Source: Culex pipiens pallens
Taxonomy: Eukaryota; Arthropoda; Insecta; Diptera; Culicidae
Direction: 5' to 3'
NCBI RefSeq assembly: GCF_016801865.2
Contig: NC_068939.1
Coordinates: forward strand, 116,868,053-116,932,052
Length of the DNA: 64,000 bases
Shown here: positions 1 through 9,636 of the stretch, piece after piece
Numbering within the stretch: the stretch's first letter is position 1
Layout: every line of letters begins with the position of its first letter
Made by a program: the position numbers and the translations under genes
Notes under the pieces: model-generated
What the model was told of the DNA's origin: nothing
Databases searched by the model: none
Seen by the model: only the letters and a program-made list of their open reading frames with translations

Positions 1-133
1 GGTGGTCAGCAATTTCGGGTTAACAAAATCAACAATCGATTGTTGAAAAAAAGCTGTGTAAAAAATTAACCCATACTTTTAGTTAAATTAACCAAGATTT
101 TCTTAGATTTGACCCGGCCGGTCTCTCCGTGCA

Positions 134-210
134 AAAGTGACGTTTCTTCAGGATTTGAAACTCCCAGGAATCGAGAGTTGCATTAACGTATTTCCTGAGC
201 TCTCAAGAAA
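134..210 (+). repeat. diverged copy of the hAT-like element end
   Basis: This stretch aligns by eye with the left end of the element at 6641: the order GTGACG, a TTTGAA block, then GGAATCGAGAGTTG is kept. It looks like an isolated, decayed end without a partner nearby. No coding potential was seen. Confidence 0.5.
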
Positions 211-476
211 TTTTTTCAAAAACAATTTAAGCTTAATTTTTCTTTTGTTCTCTTTCAGACTACTGATGAAGTCAGTCGAACTTGATAAATTAATGCCATT
301 GTAAAAAACGGAAAAATCATACAATTTGTTTATTTTTAATTTAATCTATTTGTATGTAGGGGACACTTAGGAGCCCAGGGCGGCGAAGTCCTTGTAGATA
401 AAAAGGAAGACACTAGTGGTTGGTACTAGCAATGGTGGCCGACAGCTATAAAGTCAACTTCGTTTTTTTTATTATC

Positions 477-722
477 TTAGGGGAACTATACCCTTTTTCA
501 GCCTATTTCTATTATCGGCCTATCAGCACTTTGATCATGAATAACAGCTTTCATAAAGTGTTTTTGACTGTTCCAAAGTAATGAATAGCTCAAATAAAAG
601 TGAGCAAGCAACTCTCCATTGTTGATACATCTGAAAATGTTGATTTAATAGCGGAAAACGGCAAAAGTGATGAGAATTGGTCGAACGGCTTAGAGTGATT
701 AAAATGGGTATATTTCCCCTAA
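477..722. mobile_element. MITE, about 245 bp, GGGGAA-type TIRs
   Basis: The block opens with TTAGGGGAACTATACCC and closes with GGGTATATTTCCCCTAA, an imperfect inverted pair of about 20 bp. It has no ORF. This fits a small non-autonomous DNA transposon. The superfamily is not assigned. Confidence 0.6.
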
Positions 723-946
723 CTCTGTAAATGTAAAGTAAGCAATCCTTGTCAAATTCGGCTCAGCATCACATCAGTAAAAAATGCATATAACACCAGG
801 TTCTCTTTACATTTGTTTTGCCGTGTACTTGAAGAGTTAAATTATTTTATGACAATTGAGCAAAAACATAAAAATTTAGAAGTTGAAAACTATACAATTA
901 TGAACTACAGCAAATAGGCAGAAGATAGCGATTGGAGTTTGTAGAA

Positions 947-1049
947 TACCGTCATCAGAGGTGGCATTGGGTCTAGGAGGTGAGAGTGGGTCATACAAAA
1001 TTTGTGGAAATTCTCACCCCCAGAACCAATGTCACCCCTGATGACGGTA
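947..1049. mobile_element. 103-bp palindromic MITE, TACCGTCATC termini
   Basis: Nearly the whole block is an inverted repeat. It starts TACCGTCATCAGAGGTG and ends CACCCCTGATGACGGTA, with arms of roughly 40 bp and a short centre. It would fold into a strong hairpin. The TACCGT...GGGGT ends resemble those of elements at 32339 and 36151, so these may be related families. Confidence 0.75.
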
Positions 1050-3508
1050 GGCCTAAAGTAAAAAAAACAAAATCTAAATTTGATAACTGCAATTAAAAAT
1101 ATATCAAAAAAGATTGTAAAAAAAAGTGAAACAATTGAAGTGAGGATTTTCTTAGAACAAAAAACTGCTAGAAATGACTTTCTGAACAAAGGTAAAATAA
1201 AAAAAGGGGCTGTAGACGGCTAAGCGATCTTCAGAATATCCAGATTTTTAGGGGGAAAGGGTTTGATGGGATACTTTAGCAACGAATGATTCAGAAAAAT
1301 TGAGTAATTTTAAAAGCATTCGCAGCACCAGTGAAATCTGACAGAACCAGATCATGATTGATTTGTGAAACATGTCACTCTTTCACAGCCTGATAAAAAA
1401 AAAAAAAAACTACATAAAAGATTGGAATAATAAAACGATAGAAAATTTAGCACCATCGCCGTGGGGCCAAAACTTTGAACAACTCTTTCCGTTTCACTGC
1501 AGCAGCACTCACACAGCCACACACAGTACACGTTCGCTAAAAACAAACAGATGGAAAAGTTCAAACGGATTTGCAATAAAACTCCATAAACTCGATAGAG
1601 AGAGAGTGGGGGACATAAATTTTCCATCTTCAGCCGATTGTAAACTTTATTTTTATCTGGCGTCATATTCTGTACCGCCCCCTCCCCCCTTTGTGTGCTC
1701 CTCACACAAAAACAAACTCCACAAAGATGTGCCAGAGCTCGGTAGTGCAAACTAAGCCTTGGTAAGGGTAGTCCTCATGCCGGTTTGGACTAGTGTTCGA
1801 CGCGATGGAAGGACCCTAATTTGGGCCTTTTTTGGGGGGTGGTTGGGAGGGATATTTGTTCTCGCAAGAGGAAGGAGGGTGGGGGGGGGACCATAACAAT
1901 AGATTCACTTAAGCTGGCAGGGATCTGATTTTCCATTCTGTGGTTACAACTGTTTGTTTTTCGGAAAATGCTAAAACTATGTTGAATTGGCAGAACTAGC
2001 TGAACCGGGGTTGTTATAGGTTAGGTAAAAAGAGGCTTATGGAGCGTGGTGGGTGGTGGGGTTGAGCCTTCTAAACTTTGAGGGAAAATTGAAAGCCCAT
2101 TTTGCACTCGTAAACTTGGAACACTTCTTTGAGGGGTTCGTTAGTGAAGAGGAGGTCGATTTTCGGAGAATCTTTTTGAGGAGGGACAAGCATTGTAGGC
2201 AATTTTCCGAGGCAAAACATATTTTCCAGAGGCCACACAGCTGTGTGTCTGTCACTGTTACACAACGACCACATTGTCTTGGAACCTGGGGTGAGTGAGA
2301 GTTTGCCGGACAATGGTCGGTTATGGAATCAATTAAAATACATGTTGCGAGCAAACAGATTCGTATCAACATGTGGGAGCTTCCATGTGTGGTGGGTAAA
2401 GGGTAAAAGTGCGTAGGTAAGCTTCTTTTGCAGCCTCAGATTTCCCAAAAGATTGCAACAGAGACTGGAACGTGTCCGGTTATCTTTCTATTTGGATCAG
2501 GGGGTTACCGGTATCTGGCAGGGTTATGCAAACAATTTAACCCTGGCATTTAGATACTTGGAATTTCCAAGCATGATATAACTCTTAAATGTGATTATTT
2601 CTGTTGAGCTGAGCTTTTAAATCTACTTCAATGGATTAAAAACTGATTTATTATATTCGAGGAATTAAAGTTGTTATTCAATTTATTCAATTTAAACTTA
2701 CAAAACACTTTCCTACGACGCAGAAATAGTAGCAAAGCACTTTCAATCTAATTTAATTGCTCAGTCGATTCCAGTAATGTACCCGACAACACCTCAAAAA
2801 CTCACAGCTCCAGAGTGCAATTATCCTAATGGCGAAACATCGTCCAAAACCCTGGAACCCACAAACCGAAAGCTCAGTAAGTTAGATTATCGATAGATAC
2901 CCTCAGAGTGTGGGATTAAAAAAGGACACAACAACAGCACATCCTTGCCAGCGGCACACAAAAATGCATTGAACACAAAAGCTCCGCACCTCGTGGAAGT
3001 CTGGAGAAAGTGTTTTAGCGGGTGTAAAAATAAAATAAATTCCGGCAAATAGAAAAATAAAAATACCACAAAAAACTTGTCCAAAAAGAATGAAAAGTGC
3101 ATGTGCAAGGGAAATTCTGAACCACGAAGAAGTTTTTTTTTCACTCGTAATTTTCCTTCATCCCTCCTTCTATTGTAGTTTTCTCTTTCAACCCGCAAAA
3201 AATCGGTGAGAGAGGTGAAGGAGGATTACTTTAAAAACTTTCACACTTTTCCTGCGGTGGTAGCATCCGGTTTTATCGCGCCACCGACCGCCGCCCCTAT
3301 CCACTGCTTTTGGAAGCTCTGATATTGCTTCTTTTACTGTCGTACTCTCGCTGGATGGCGCAGCAAAGATCCATACTAGTTGGCGAATGTTTGGGACAGT
3401 TTTTTAATCAACGAATACTTTAAGATATTTTACAGCCTGGAACTTGGTTTCCGAAAAGGTGAATTCAACAAGATTTTTTCCATGGTTCAATAAGTTTCTA
3501 AAGCGTGT
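1050..3508. other. intergenic, no gene seen
   Basis: About 2.4 kb with only short overlapping ORFs on both strands that lack recognisable protein character. It contains homopolymer runs (A-run near 1387, G-run near 1884). I see no repeat shared with the rest of the window. Confidence 0.5.
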
Positions 3509-3623
3509 TGCCTTCCTTACTGAGGTAAGGCTATAATCCTGCTCGAAAAATGAACTTTTGAAAAACAGCTCGTAGACCTACATTCATGTATACCTATCGA
3601 CTCAGAATCGAAAACTGAACAAA

Positions 3624-3698
<75 letters not shown>

Positions 3699-4015
3699 CC
3701 AAAATTCTTGCCAAGTTTTCTCAGCACCGGCTGGACCGATTTTGATCGAACCGGTTGCATTCGACTTGGCTTAGGGTCCCATACATCGCTATTGAATTGT
3801 TTGAAGTTTCGATAAGTAGTTCAAAAGTTATATATAAAAATGTGTTTTCACATATATCCGGATCTCCCTTAAATGTATGTAAACTATGTCCGGATCCACC
3901 ATCCGACCCATCGTTGGTTAGGTTATCAAACACCATTTCCAACGAGTCCAAAACATTGAAGATCTGGCAACCCGGTCTCGATATACAGCAATTCCATTTG
4001 AAAAGAGCCTAAACC
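3509..4015 (-). mobile_element. CCTTCCTCAC-family TIR element, partial copy
   Basis: It begins with a GCCTTCCTTACTGAGGTAAG-type terminus, followed by a TG microsatellite and the module 'cagatcttcaatg...cgttggaaaggt...ccaacgatgggtcg' in reverse complement. The same parts occur at 20841, 38591, 57090 and 62233. The far TAATCCACC end is missing, so the copy is truncated. No coding capacity. Confidence 0.65.
3628..3692. repeat. (TG)n microsatellite, about 32 units
   Basis: An uninterrupted TG run lies inside the transposable element. The same position in sister copies (about 21248 and 63320) carries CA/CATA runs on the opposite strand, so the microsatellite belongs to the element. Confidence 0.95.
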
Positions 4016-4639
4016 GAAAAAAAAGTTCTCCGATCGGGCTTAAAATTTTTCTGGGGGTTCCTTGGCCAAAATAATTAGACCCGTATTTTTTTGTTTGGCC
4101 ATTAGAGTGACCTACATCGTGCTAGGGTGATTCGAAAACTGGCAACTTTCGTCATTTTTAGCAAAAACCACTTTTTAGTAGTTTTATGTTTACACCTCTT
4201 ACGCTCTTGGTAGCTCTAGTGTTCTATATTTTTTTATGTTTGAACTGTAATTTCTTGAACAACTTTAAACAAATTAAGCTTATTCTTCAAGCACAACCTT
4301 CTTTTAGACATTTAATGATATCAATTCAAAATTCATCCAATTTGGTAATGGTAAACAAAATCGTAGAAGAAACTAAATTTTGATCTCTGCAGAAAGGAGT
4401 ACTTTATTTTTAAATGGCATAACAACAATTTTCCTTTGAAAACCTTACCAAAATTATAATAGTTTATTTTATTTCCATAATATCTAAATTTTTGTTGCCT
4501 AACAAATAAACAAGATGTATTTCCAGTTGTGAATGATTCAATGCAAATTTATATCATCTGAAATAAAACCTGACACGAATTTTTTAGACGAACTGATAAA
4601 ATCAATAAGAAAAGTTAATTGTTCAATTTAATTTAGGCC

Positions 4640-5840
4640 GTTGCAAATATTTTTTGAAGTTTATGTCCCTCGACTCTGGTTGGGGTCGAGGGGGGGGGGG
4701 GGGGGGTGGGGGGCAAACAAATAAAAAATATATGAAATTCAATTAACAAGCCATGGTCTTAACATTTGAATGAAAAAAGTGTTTTAAAATGCATTTGAGC
4801 AATTCTCTACGAAATCGGTCTTTTTTCTTCAATTTTAATTTTTGCATTTTTTAATCCGACTGAAACTTTTTTGGTGCCTTCGGTATGCCCAAAGAAGCCA
4901 TTTTGCATCATTAGTTTGTCCATATAATTTTCCATACAAATTTGGCAGCTGTCCATACAAAAATGATGCATAAAAATTCAAAAATCAGTATCTTTTGAAG
5001 GAATTTTTTGATCGATTTGGTGTCTTCGGCAAAGTTGTAGGTATGGATACGGACTACACTGGAAAAAATGATACACGGTAAAAAAAATAAGGTGAACTTT
5101 TTATTTAACTTTTTATCACTAAAACTTGATTTGCAAAAAAACACTATTTTTTTTTTTATATATATGTTTTAGAGGACATAAAATGCCAACTTTTCAGAAA
5201 TTTCCAGGTTGTGCAAAAAAATCGTTGACCGAGTTAAGATTTTTTTAATCAATACTGATTTTTTCAAAAAATCGAAATATTGGTCGCAAAAATTTTTAAA
5301 CTTCATTTTTCGATGTAAAATCAAATTTGCAATCAAAAAGGACTTTAGTGAAATTTTGATAAAGTGCACCGTTTTCAAGTTAAATCCATATTTAGGGGAC
5401 TTTTTTGAAAATAGTCGCAGTTTTTCATTTTTTTAAATTAGTGCACATGTTTGCCCACTTTTGAAAAAAATATTTTTGAAAAGCTGGGAAAATTCTCTAT
5501 GTTTTGCTTCTTGAGACTTTGTTGATACGACCTTTAGTTGCAGAGATATTGCAATGCAAAGGTTTAAAAACAGGAAAATTGATGTTTTCTAAGTCTCACC
5601 CAAAAAACCCACAATTTTTCAATGTCGATAACTCAGCAACTAATGGTCCGATTTTCAATGTTAATATATGAAACATTTGTGAAATTTTCCGATCTTTTCG
5701 TAAAAAATATTTTCAAAATTTTCAAATCATGACTTACATTTCAAAAAGGCCAAACATTCAATATTACGCCCCTTTTAAAATGTTAGTCATTTCTGCGACG
5801 TTTTTTCGAAAAATTTCAAAACTTTGAAAGCCTGTACAGA
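4640..5840. repeat. dispersed non-coding repeat, copy 1
   Basis: Most of this block is matched in the same orientation at 26850-27850. Shared phrases include 'ctacgaaatcggtc', 'ggcagctgtccatac' and 'ggtatggatacggactac'. It is AT-rich with no sustained ORF. Parts recur more diverged near 28290, 32590, 33400, 58500 and 60540. Its termini are not visible and its class is unknown. Confidence 0.7.
4690..4713. repeat. poly-G tract
   Basis: A run of 17 G, one T and six G lies inside the dispersed repeat. The homologous copy near 28320 has only a short GGGG, so the tract expanded in this copy or is an assembly slip. Confidence 0.85.
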
Positions 5841-6063
5841 GCTCAAGAGTGCTTCAACTCAATGTTATATATACCAAAACATGCGCAAGGATCTGTCCTA
5901 TATGCCAATGATGTTGAAAATAAACGCTTCAGTGGCCAAAGTGCCTCAATAATTAACATTTTTGAAAACAAGTGTTTTTTACGGGTTAAATCCCATTTAA
6001 AATTTAAATGCAAAACATCAGCTCCTGTTAAGTTCAATCAAGCTCATATTTGGGATTTGAGCT

Positions 6064-6086
6064 CAGTTCGCCCACCGGAACCAGCC
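6064..6086. repeat. left copy of a 23-bp direct repeat
   Basis: The 23 bases starting CAGTTCGCCCACCGGAACC recur exactly at 13510-13532. The two copies bracket the whole nested block. This could be a long target-site duplication of the first insertion, but the inner borders do not settle it. Confidence 0.7.
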
Positions 6087-6088
6087 AG

Positions 6089-6163
6089 GGAGCGGCCGTG
6101 GCTGACTGGTTACGGTGTTCGCTTTTTAAGCGAATGGTCCTGGGTTCGATTCCCATCTGCTCC
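6089..6163 (+). repeat. tRNA-like head (pseudo-tRNA, UUU-type loop) of a tRNA-derived element
   Basis: A 75-nt sequence with acceptor strands GGAGCGG/CTGCTCC that pair in all seven positions (one G-U). It has an A box TGGCTGACTGG, a TTCGC/GCGAA anticodon stem around a TTTTTAA loop, and a B box GGTTCGATTCC. The D stem CCGT/ACGG abuts the acceptor with no two-base connector, so it is not a standard tRNA gene. It is best read as the pol III promoter head of a SINE-like element. A convergent tRNA-like sequence lies about 60 bp downstream. Confidence 0.75.
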
Positions 6164-6223
6164 CAACGAGAAAGTATTGGAATTATAAATCTTTAAACTC
6201 TGAACATGAACGAAAAATCAAAG

Positions 6224-6297
6224 TCGCTCGAGTCGGGGTTCGATCCCCCGTCCTTTGGATTGGTAAGCAAAAATGCTAACCACTAGGCCATCACGGC
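6224..6297 (-). repeat. second tRNA-like sequence, convergent with the first
   Basis: On the minus strand the sequence shows an A box TGGCCTAGTGGTTAGC and a B box GGATCGAACCCCG at tRNA spacing. It faces the tRNA-like head at 6089. The same arrangement, with a related CCTTTGGATTG stretch, is found at 41202-41399. Acceptor pairing is poor, so this is a relic, not a gene. Confidence 0.65.
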
Positions 6298-6397
6298 TTG
6301 GTGAGCTATGACTGGAAATAGGAATACTGTTACTATCAACTATATACGCGCTGGGTCCTTGTCCACTTGGCAAGGGTTCGGAAGTTCTAAATAACGT

Positions 6398-6640
6398 TTG
6401 GTAGGTATATCGGCTCTGTGCGCTGCATCGAAGCTGTTCGAGCTGGTGGTGATTGATCCCATCTTCACTCACTGCCGCCAGGAACTATCAAGCGACCAAC
6501 ATGGATTCATTCCGAAACGTTCCACCGCAACAAATCTACTCTGTTTTACTGAGTTTGTTATTGACAGTTTCGAAAATCGTTCGCAGACTGACGCGGTGTA
6601 CACAGATCTGTCAGCTGCCTTTGATAAGATCAATCACAAC
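6398..6640 (+). pseudogene. CR1-type reverse transcriptase, 5' part of a split, truncated copy
   Basis: This is the middle of a non-LTR reverse transcriptase. It shows the conserved ISALCAASKLFE block, then QHGFIPKRSTATNL, then TDLSAAFDKINHN, the RT motif with the first catalytic aspartate. No upstream endonuclease or start codon is present, so the copy is 5'-truncated, as is usual for CR1-clade elements. The frame is broken at 6641 by the hAT-like insertion and resumes at 12144. Dropping that element and one copy of its duplicated octamer puts the two halves in the same frame. The CR1/T1/Q assignment rests on RT sequence and the AATA-type tail. Confidence 0.8.
6633..6640. repeat. 8-bp target-site duplication ATCACAAC, left copy
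   Basis: ATCACAAC immediately precedes the TAGAGGGTGACGA terminus and recurs right after the other terminus at 12136-12143. An 8-bp duplication is characteristic of hAT transposons. Confidence 0.9.
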
Positions 6641-6730
6641 TAGAGGGTGACGATTCTCGAGATTTTGAATTTCCTGGGAATCGAGAGTTGAATTTGGCCA
6701 TTTCCCGGGAATTCCTGGGACCCCGGAAAA

Positions 6731-6743
6731 AGGAAAAGTCATA
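6731..6743. repeat. 13-bp target-site duplication of the Jockey element (left)
   Basis: AGGAAAAGTCATA is repeated exactly at 11046-11058. A duplication of this length fits target-primed reverse transcription and fixes both ends of the retrotransposon. Confidence 0.9.
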
Positions 6744-6761
6744 TTTTTGAATTAAATATAC

Positions 6762-6767
6762 TTTATT
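6762..6767 (-). promoter_or_regulatory. AATAAA signal of the Jockey element
   Basis: TTTATT on the plus strand reads AATAAA on the minus strand, 14 nt before the short A tail at 6744-6748. This is a normal position for retrotransposon RNA 3' end formation. Confidence 0.7.
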
Positions 6768-6981
6768 GAATCTTTCTTATAATAATTACATTTGGTTTAC
6801 ATAATAAGTGGTCAGCTGTGGCTCTTCAGCTTTAATTTGCTTTTCGTGATTTAAACACTGTTCATTTTCATAACTTTAAAAATATATGATTTATCATTTT
6901 TGTAACACTAGGTACAATGAGGAAAAAAAAAATGTTAAGAAAACATAACCTAACCTAAAACTAACTTAAACTTACAATAAA

Positions 6982-9636
6982 CTAAACCAATCCTTGAATC
7001 AAGGGGTATTCAGAAATAGAACATTTTTCCCTGAATTTCAAACATTTTTCTTGAATCTTCTGATCCAACATTTTTACTTCTGCTAATTCATGAACCTCAC
7101 TTGATCTTGTCCAGCCAGGAACATTCAAAACCATTTTGAGTACCTTGTTTTGGACACGCTGGAGCTTCAATTTATGAGTTCTAGCGCAACACTCCCAAAC
7201 AGGTACTGCATACTCAATAACGGGGTAAATTATTTGTTTGTAAACTGCTAGCTTATTTTTCAAAGAAAGCTTTGATTTTCTGTTAATTAAAGGGTACAAG
7301 CACCTGATGAGAATGCTGCACTTGTTCAATATTTTGTCTACATGCTGCCGAAACAAAAGTTTCGAGTCAAGTATGAGACCTAAGTAGACAACTTCCTTTG
7401 ACCAGGGTATCGAAACATCATTCATTTTTATCAAAACATCATCCTTTGGGACAAATCTGGCCGATTTGGAAAGAGGAAAAATGATGGTTTGAGTTTTTGC
7501 TGCATTTATACGAATTTTCCAGTCGCCAAAGTATTCGGAAAGAACGTCAAGACCCTTCTGAAGACGGCCAACTAAATATCTGGTTATTTTACCCTTATAA
7601 ATAACGGCAGTGTCATCAGCAAAAAGTGACAACACACCATTACCAGGAAGAGTAGGCAAATCAGATGTAAAAATATTGTACAGAAGTGGGCCAAGAATAC
7701 TTCCTTGGGGAACCCCAGCATCAATGTTGAATAATCCAGAAGCAATCCCATTCAGAAAAACCCTGAACGATCTCTCCGAAAGATAGTGCTGGATAATTTT
7801 GATAAGATACATTGGAAAACCGTACAAATACAGTTTATGTATCAAACCATCATGCCAAACATTGTCAAAAGCCTTCTCAACATCCAACAAAGCCATAGCA
7901 GTTGATTTAGACTCAAGCTTGTTCTGCTTGATGATTTTGGTTACTCTCGTAAGCTGATGAGCAGTATTATGTCCCTTACGGAAGCCAAACTGCTCATTCA
8001 AAATTATATTATTATCGTTGGTAAAATCCAAAAGCCTTGAATAGATGACCTTCTCAAAGAGTTTGGACAGACTACTCAAAAGACTAATGGGACGATAACT
8101 TGTTGGCGATGTTGGATCTTTTTGAGGCTTCAAAATTGGTATGACTTTGCCCAGTTTCCAATTGGTGGGGAAGTAACCAAGTTGCAAACATTTATTGAAA
8201 ATATTGGCTAGATGTTGAAAGAACTGATCACTCTGTTTTTTCAACACTAGATTAAAAATGTTATCAAAGCCAGGAGCTTTCATATTTTTCATTTGTTTTA
8301 CTGCAACTTTGACTTCCTCACCAGAAACATGGGAATCTGCAGGAAATTCAAAGGTAGAGTTATTAATTGTTGAAATACTATTGGCAACTGATGTTTCTTT
8401 ACGGCTGGTCATGGAAGCGCCAAGATTATGAGAACTAACAAAATGAAGCCCAAGTGCATTTGCCTTTTCCTCGGATGTAATCAAGGGAGAATCCTCAACA
8501 ATAAGAGGAGGAATAGGCTTTGGTTTGTTTTTAAGAACTTTAGAAAGTTTCCAAAATGGTTTTGAATAATTCCCAAGCTGGCTTACATGTTTTGAAAATT
8601 CTTGATTTCTGATATTGTCAAGTCGGTCTTGTATGATTTTGTTCAAATTGTTCACTGAAATCTTTTTGTCATAGTCCCCAGTCCGTTGATATTGTCTCCT
8701 ATAAACATTCCTAAGTCTTATCAAGTGTTTAGTATCTACGTCAATATCAGTTACCTTAAAATTAACAGGAACCTCCCGAACGTTGGCAGCCTCTGCTTGG
8801 TTGATAGCCTGCTGGATCACCTCCAGCGAACGATCAATATCGGCAGAAGTTTCCGGGTGTTGATCATAGTCGATGTTGCTGTCGACCACTTGCTGAAACT
8901 GCTGCCAGTTAACGTAGTGGTAATCTTTCCGGGTTGGTTGCCGCTGCGGAGTAACGGATGCTCCAACCTCCACAACCACCGGATAGTGATCAGAACTCAA
9001 CTCTTCAAACACCTCAGGATGAGCCACGTTCTCAGCCATATTGGTAATGAAGAAGTCGATTATTGAGTGATTCCCAGACCGAGCCACCCTCGTTGGACGA
9101 TCTGGACTCACAACGTTGTAGTATCCGTTTTGCAGATCGTTGTGCAGAATCACTCCGTTCCGATTCCTCCTGCTGTTGCCCCAAACTTCATGCTTCGCGT
9201 TGAGGTCACCAGCGATGATGTACTTTGCGCACCGCCGTGTCAGCTTCTGGATATCGCTCTTCAGTTTTGCTGCTGAACCATCTCTGGAATTCACCTGACG
9301 TGGGCAGTATGCAGCAATGAAGAGTACTGGGCCAACCGAAGTGGAAATTTCCACCCCAACGGCCTCGATGATGTCCAGCTTGAAGTGTGGCAGCCGGCGT
9401 GGCTTGAGATCACGATGAACAGCGACAAGCACACCTCCTCCTCCAGAGGTGGTCCTGTCGAGCTGCGTCGCGATCTTGTAGTTTTGCAGATAAACTTTTT
9501 CACCGGGCTTCAGATGAGTTTCCGTGATGGCAGCTACGTCGATCTCCTTCTCGCGAAGAAAATCCACCAGCTCTAAGTTCTTCCTCCTAATGGAGCAAGC
9601 GTTCCAATTCAGCAGCTTGAGGGACCTACGATCCAT
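6982..9636 (-). CDS. Jockey-clade ORF2: APE-type endonuclease and reverse transcriptase
   Basis: An 884-residue protein that nicks target DNA and copies the element RNA at the nick. The endonuclease occupies roughly residues 1-225, with N12 in LLNWNACS, E39 in ITETH, D144 and N146 in AGDLNAKHE, and D216-H217 in SSDHYP, the expected catalytic set. The reverse transcriptase follows: PTSYRPISLLSSLSKLFEKV, LLDVEKAFDNVW, AGVPQGSILGPLLYNIF and the catalytic FADDTAV near residue 672. The C-terminal part holds the thumb and cysteine-containing tail; no RNase H domain is seen. The ATG overlaps the ORF1 stop region by 11 nt, so translation probably depends on reinitiation after ORF1. No stops or frameshifts are present, so the enzyme could be functional. 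Confidence 0.95.
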   Translation of the reverse strand: MDRRSLKLLNWNACSIRRKNLELVDFLREKEIDVAAITETHLKPGEKVYLQNYKIATQLDRTTSGGGGVLVAVHRDLKPRRLPHFKLDIIEAVGVEISTSVGPVLFIAAYCPRQVNSRDGSAAKLKSDIQKLTRRCAKYIIAGDLNAKHEVWGNSRRNRNGVILHNDLQNGYYNVVSPDRPTRVARSGNHSIIDFFITNMAENVAHPEVFEELSSDHYPVVVEVGASVTPQRQPTRKDYHYVNWQQFQQVVDSNIDYDQHPETSADIDRSLEVIQQAINQAEAANVREVPVNFKVTDIDVDTKHLIRLRNVYRRQYQRTGDYDKKISVNNLNKIIQDRLDNIRNQEFSKHVSQLGNYSKPFWKLSKVLKNKPKPIPPLIVEDSPLITSEEKANALGLHFVSSHNLGASMTSRKETSVANSISTINNSTFEFPADSHVSGEEVKVAVKQMKNMKAPGFDNIFNLVLKKQSDQFFQHLANIFNKCLQLGYFPTNWKLGKVIPILKPQKDPTSPTSYRPISLLSSLSKLFEKVIYSRLLDFTNDNNIILNEQFGFRKGHNTAHQLTRVTKIIKQNKLESKSTAMALLDVEKAFDNVWHDGLIHKLYLYGFPMYLIKIIQHYLSERSFRVFLNGIASGLFNIDAGVPQGSILGPLLYNIFTSDLPTLPGNGVLSLFADDTAVIYKGKITRYLVGRLQKGLDVLSEYFGDWKIRINAAKTQTIIFPLSKSARFVPKDDVLIKMNDVSIPWSKEVVYLGLILDSKLLFRQHVDKILNKCSILIRCLYPLINRKSKLSLKNKLAVYKQIIYPVIEYAVPVWECCARTHKLKLQRVQNKVLKMVLNVPGWTRSSEVHELAEVKMLDQKIQEKCLKFREKCSISEYPLIQGLV

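Noticed and set aside
3517..3714. ORFs through the TG microsatellite
   Set aside because: They are Thr-His or Val-Cys dipeptide runs from the repeat itself.
6089..6163. Functional tRNA-Lys gene
   Set aside because: The two-base connector between acceptor and D stems is missing, the T stem has a mismatch, and a convergent tRNA-like sequence with element tail follows. It fits a tRNA-derived repeat better.
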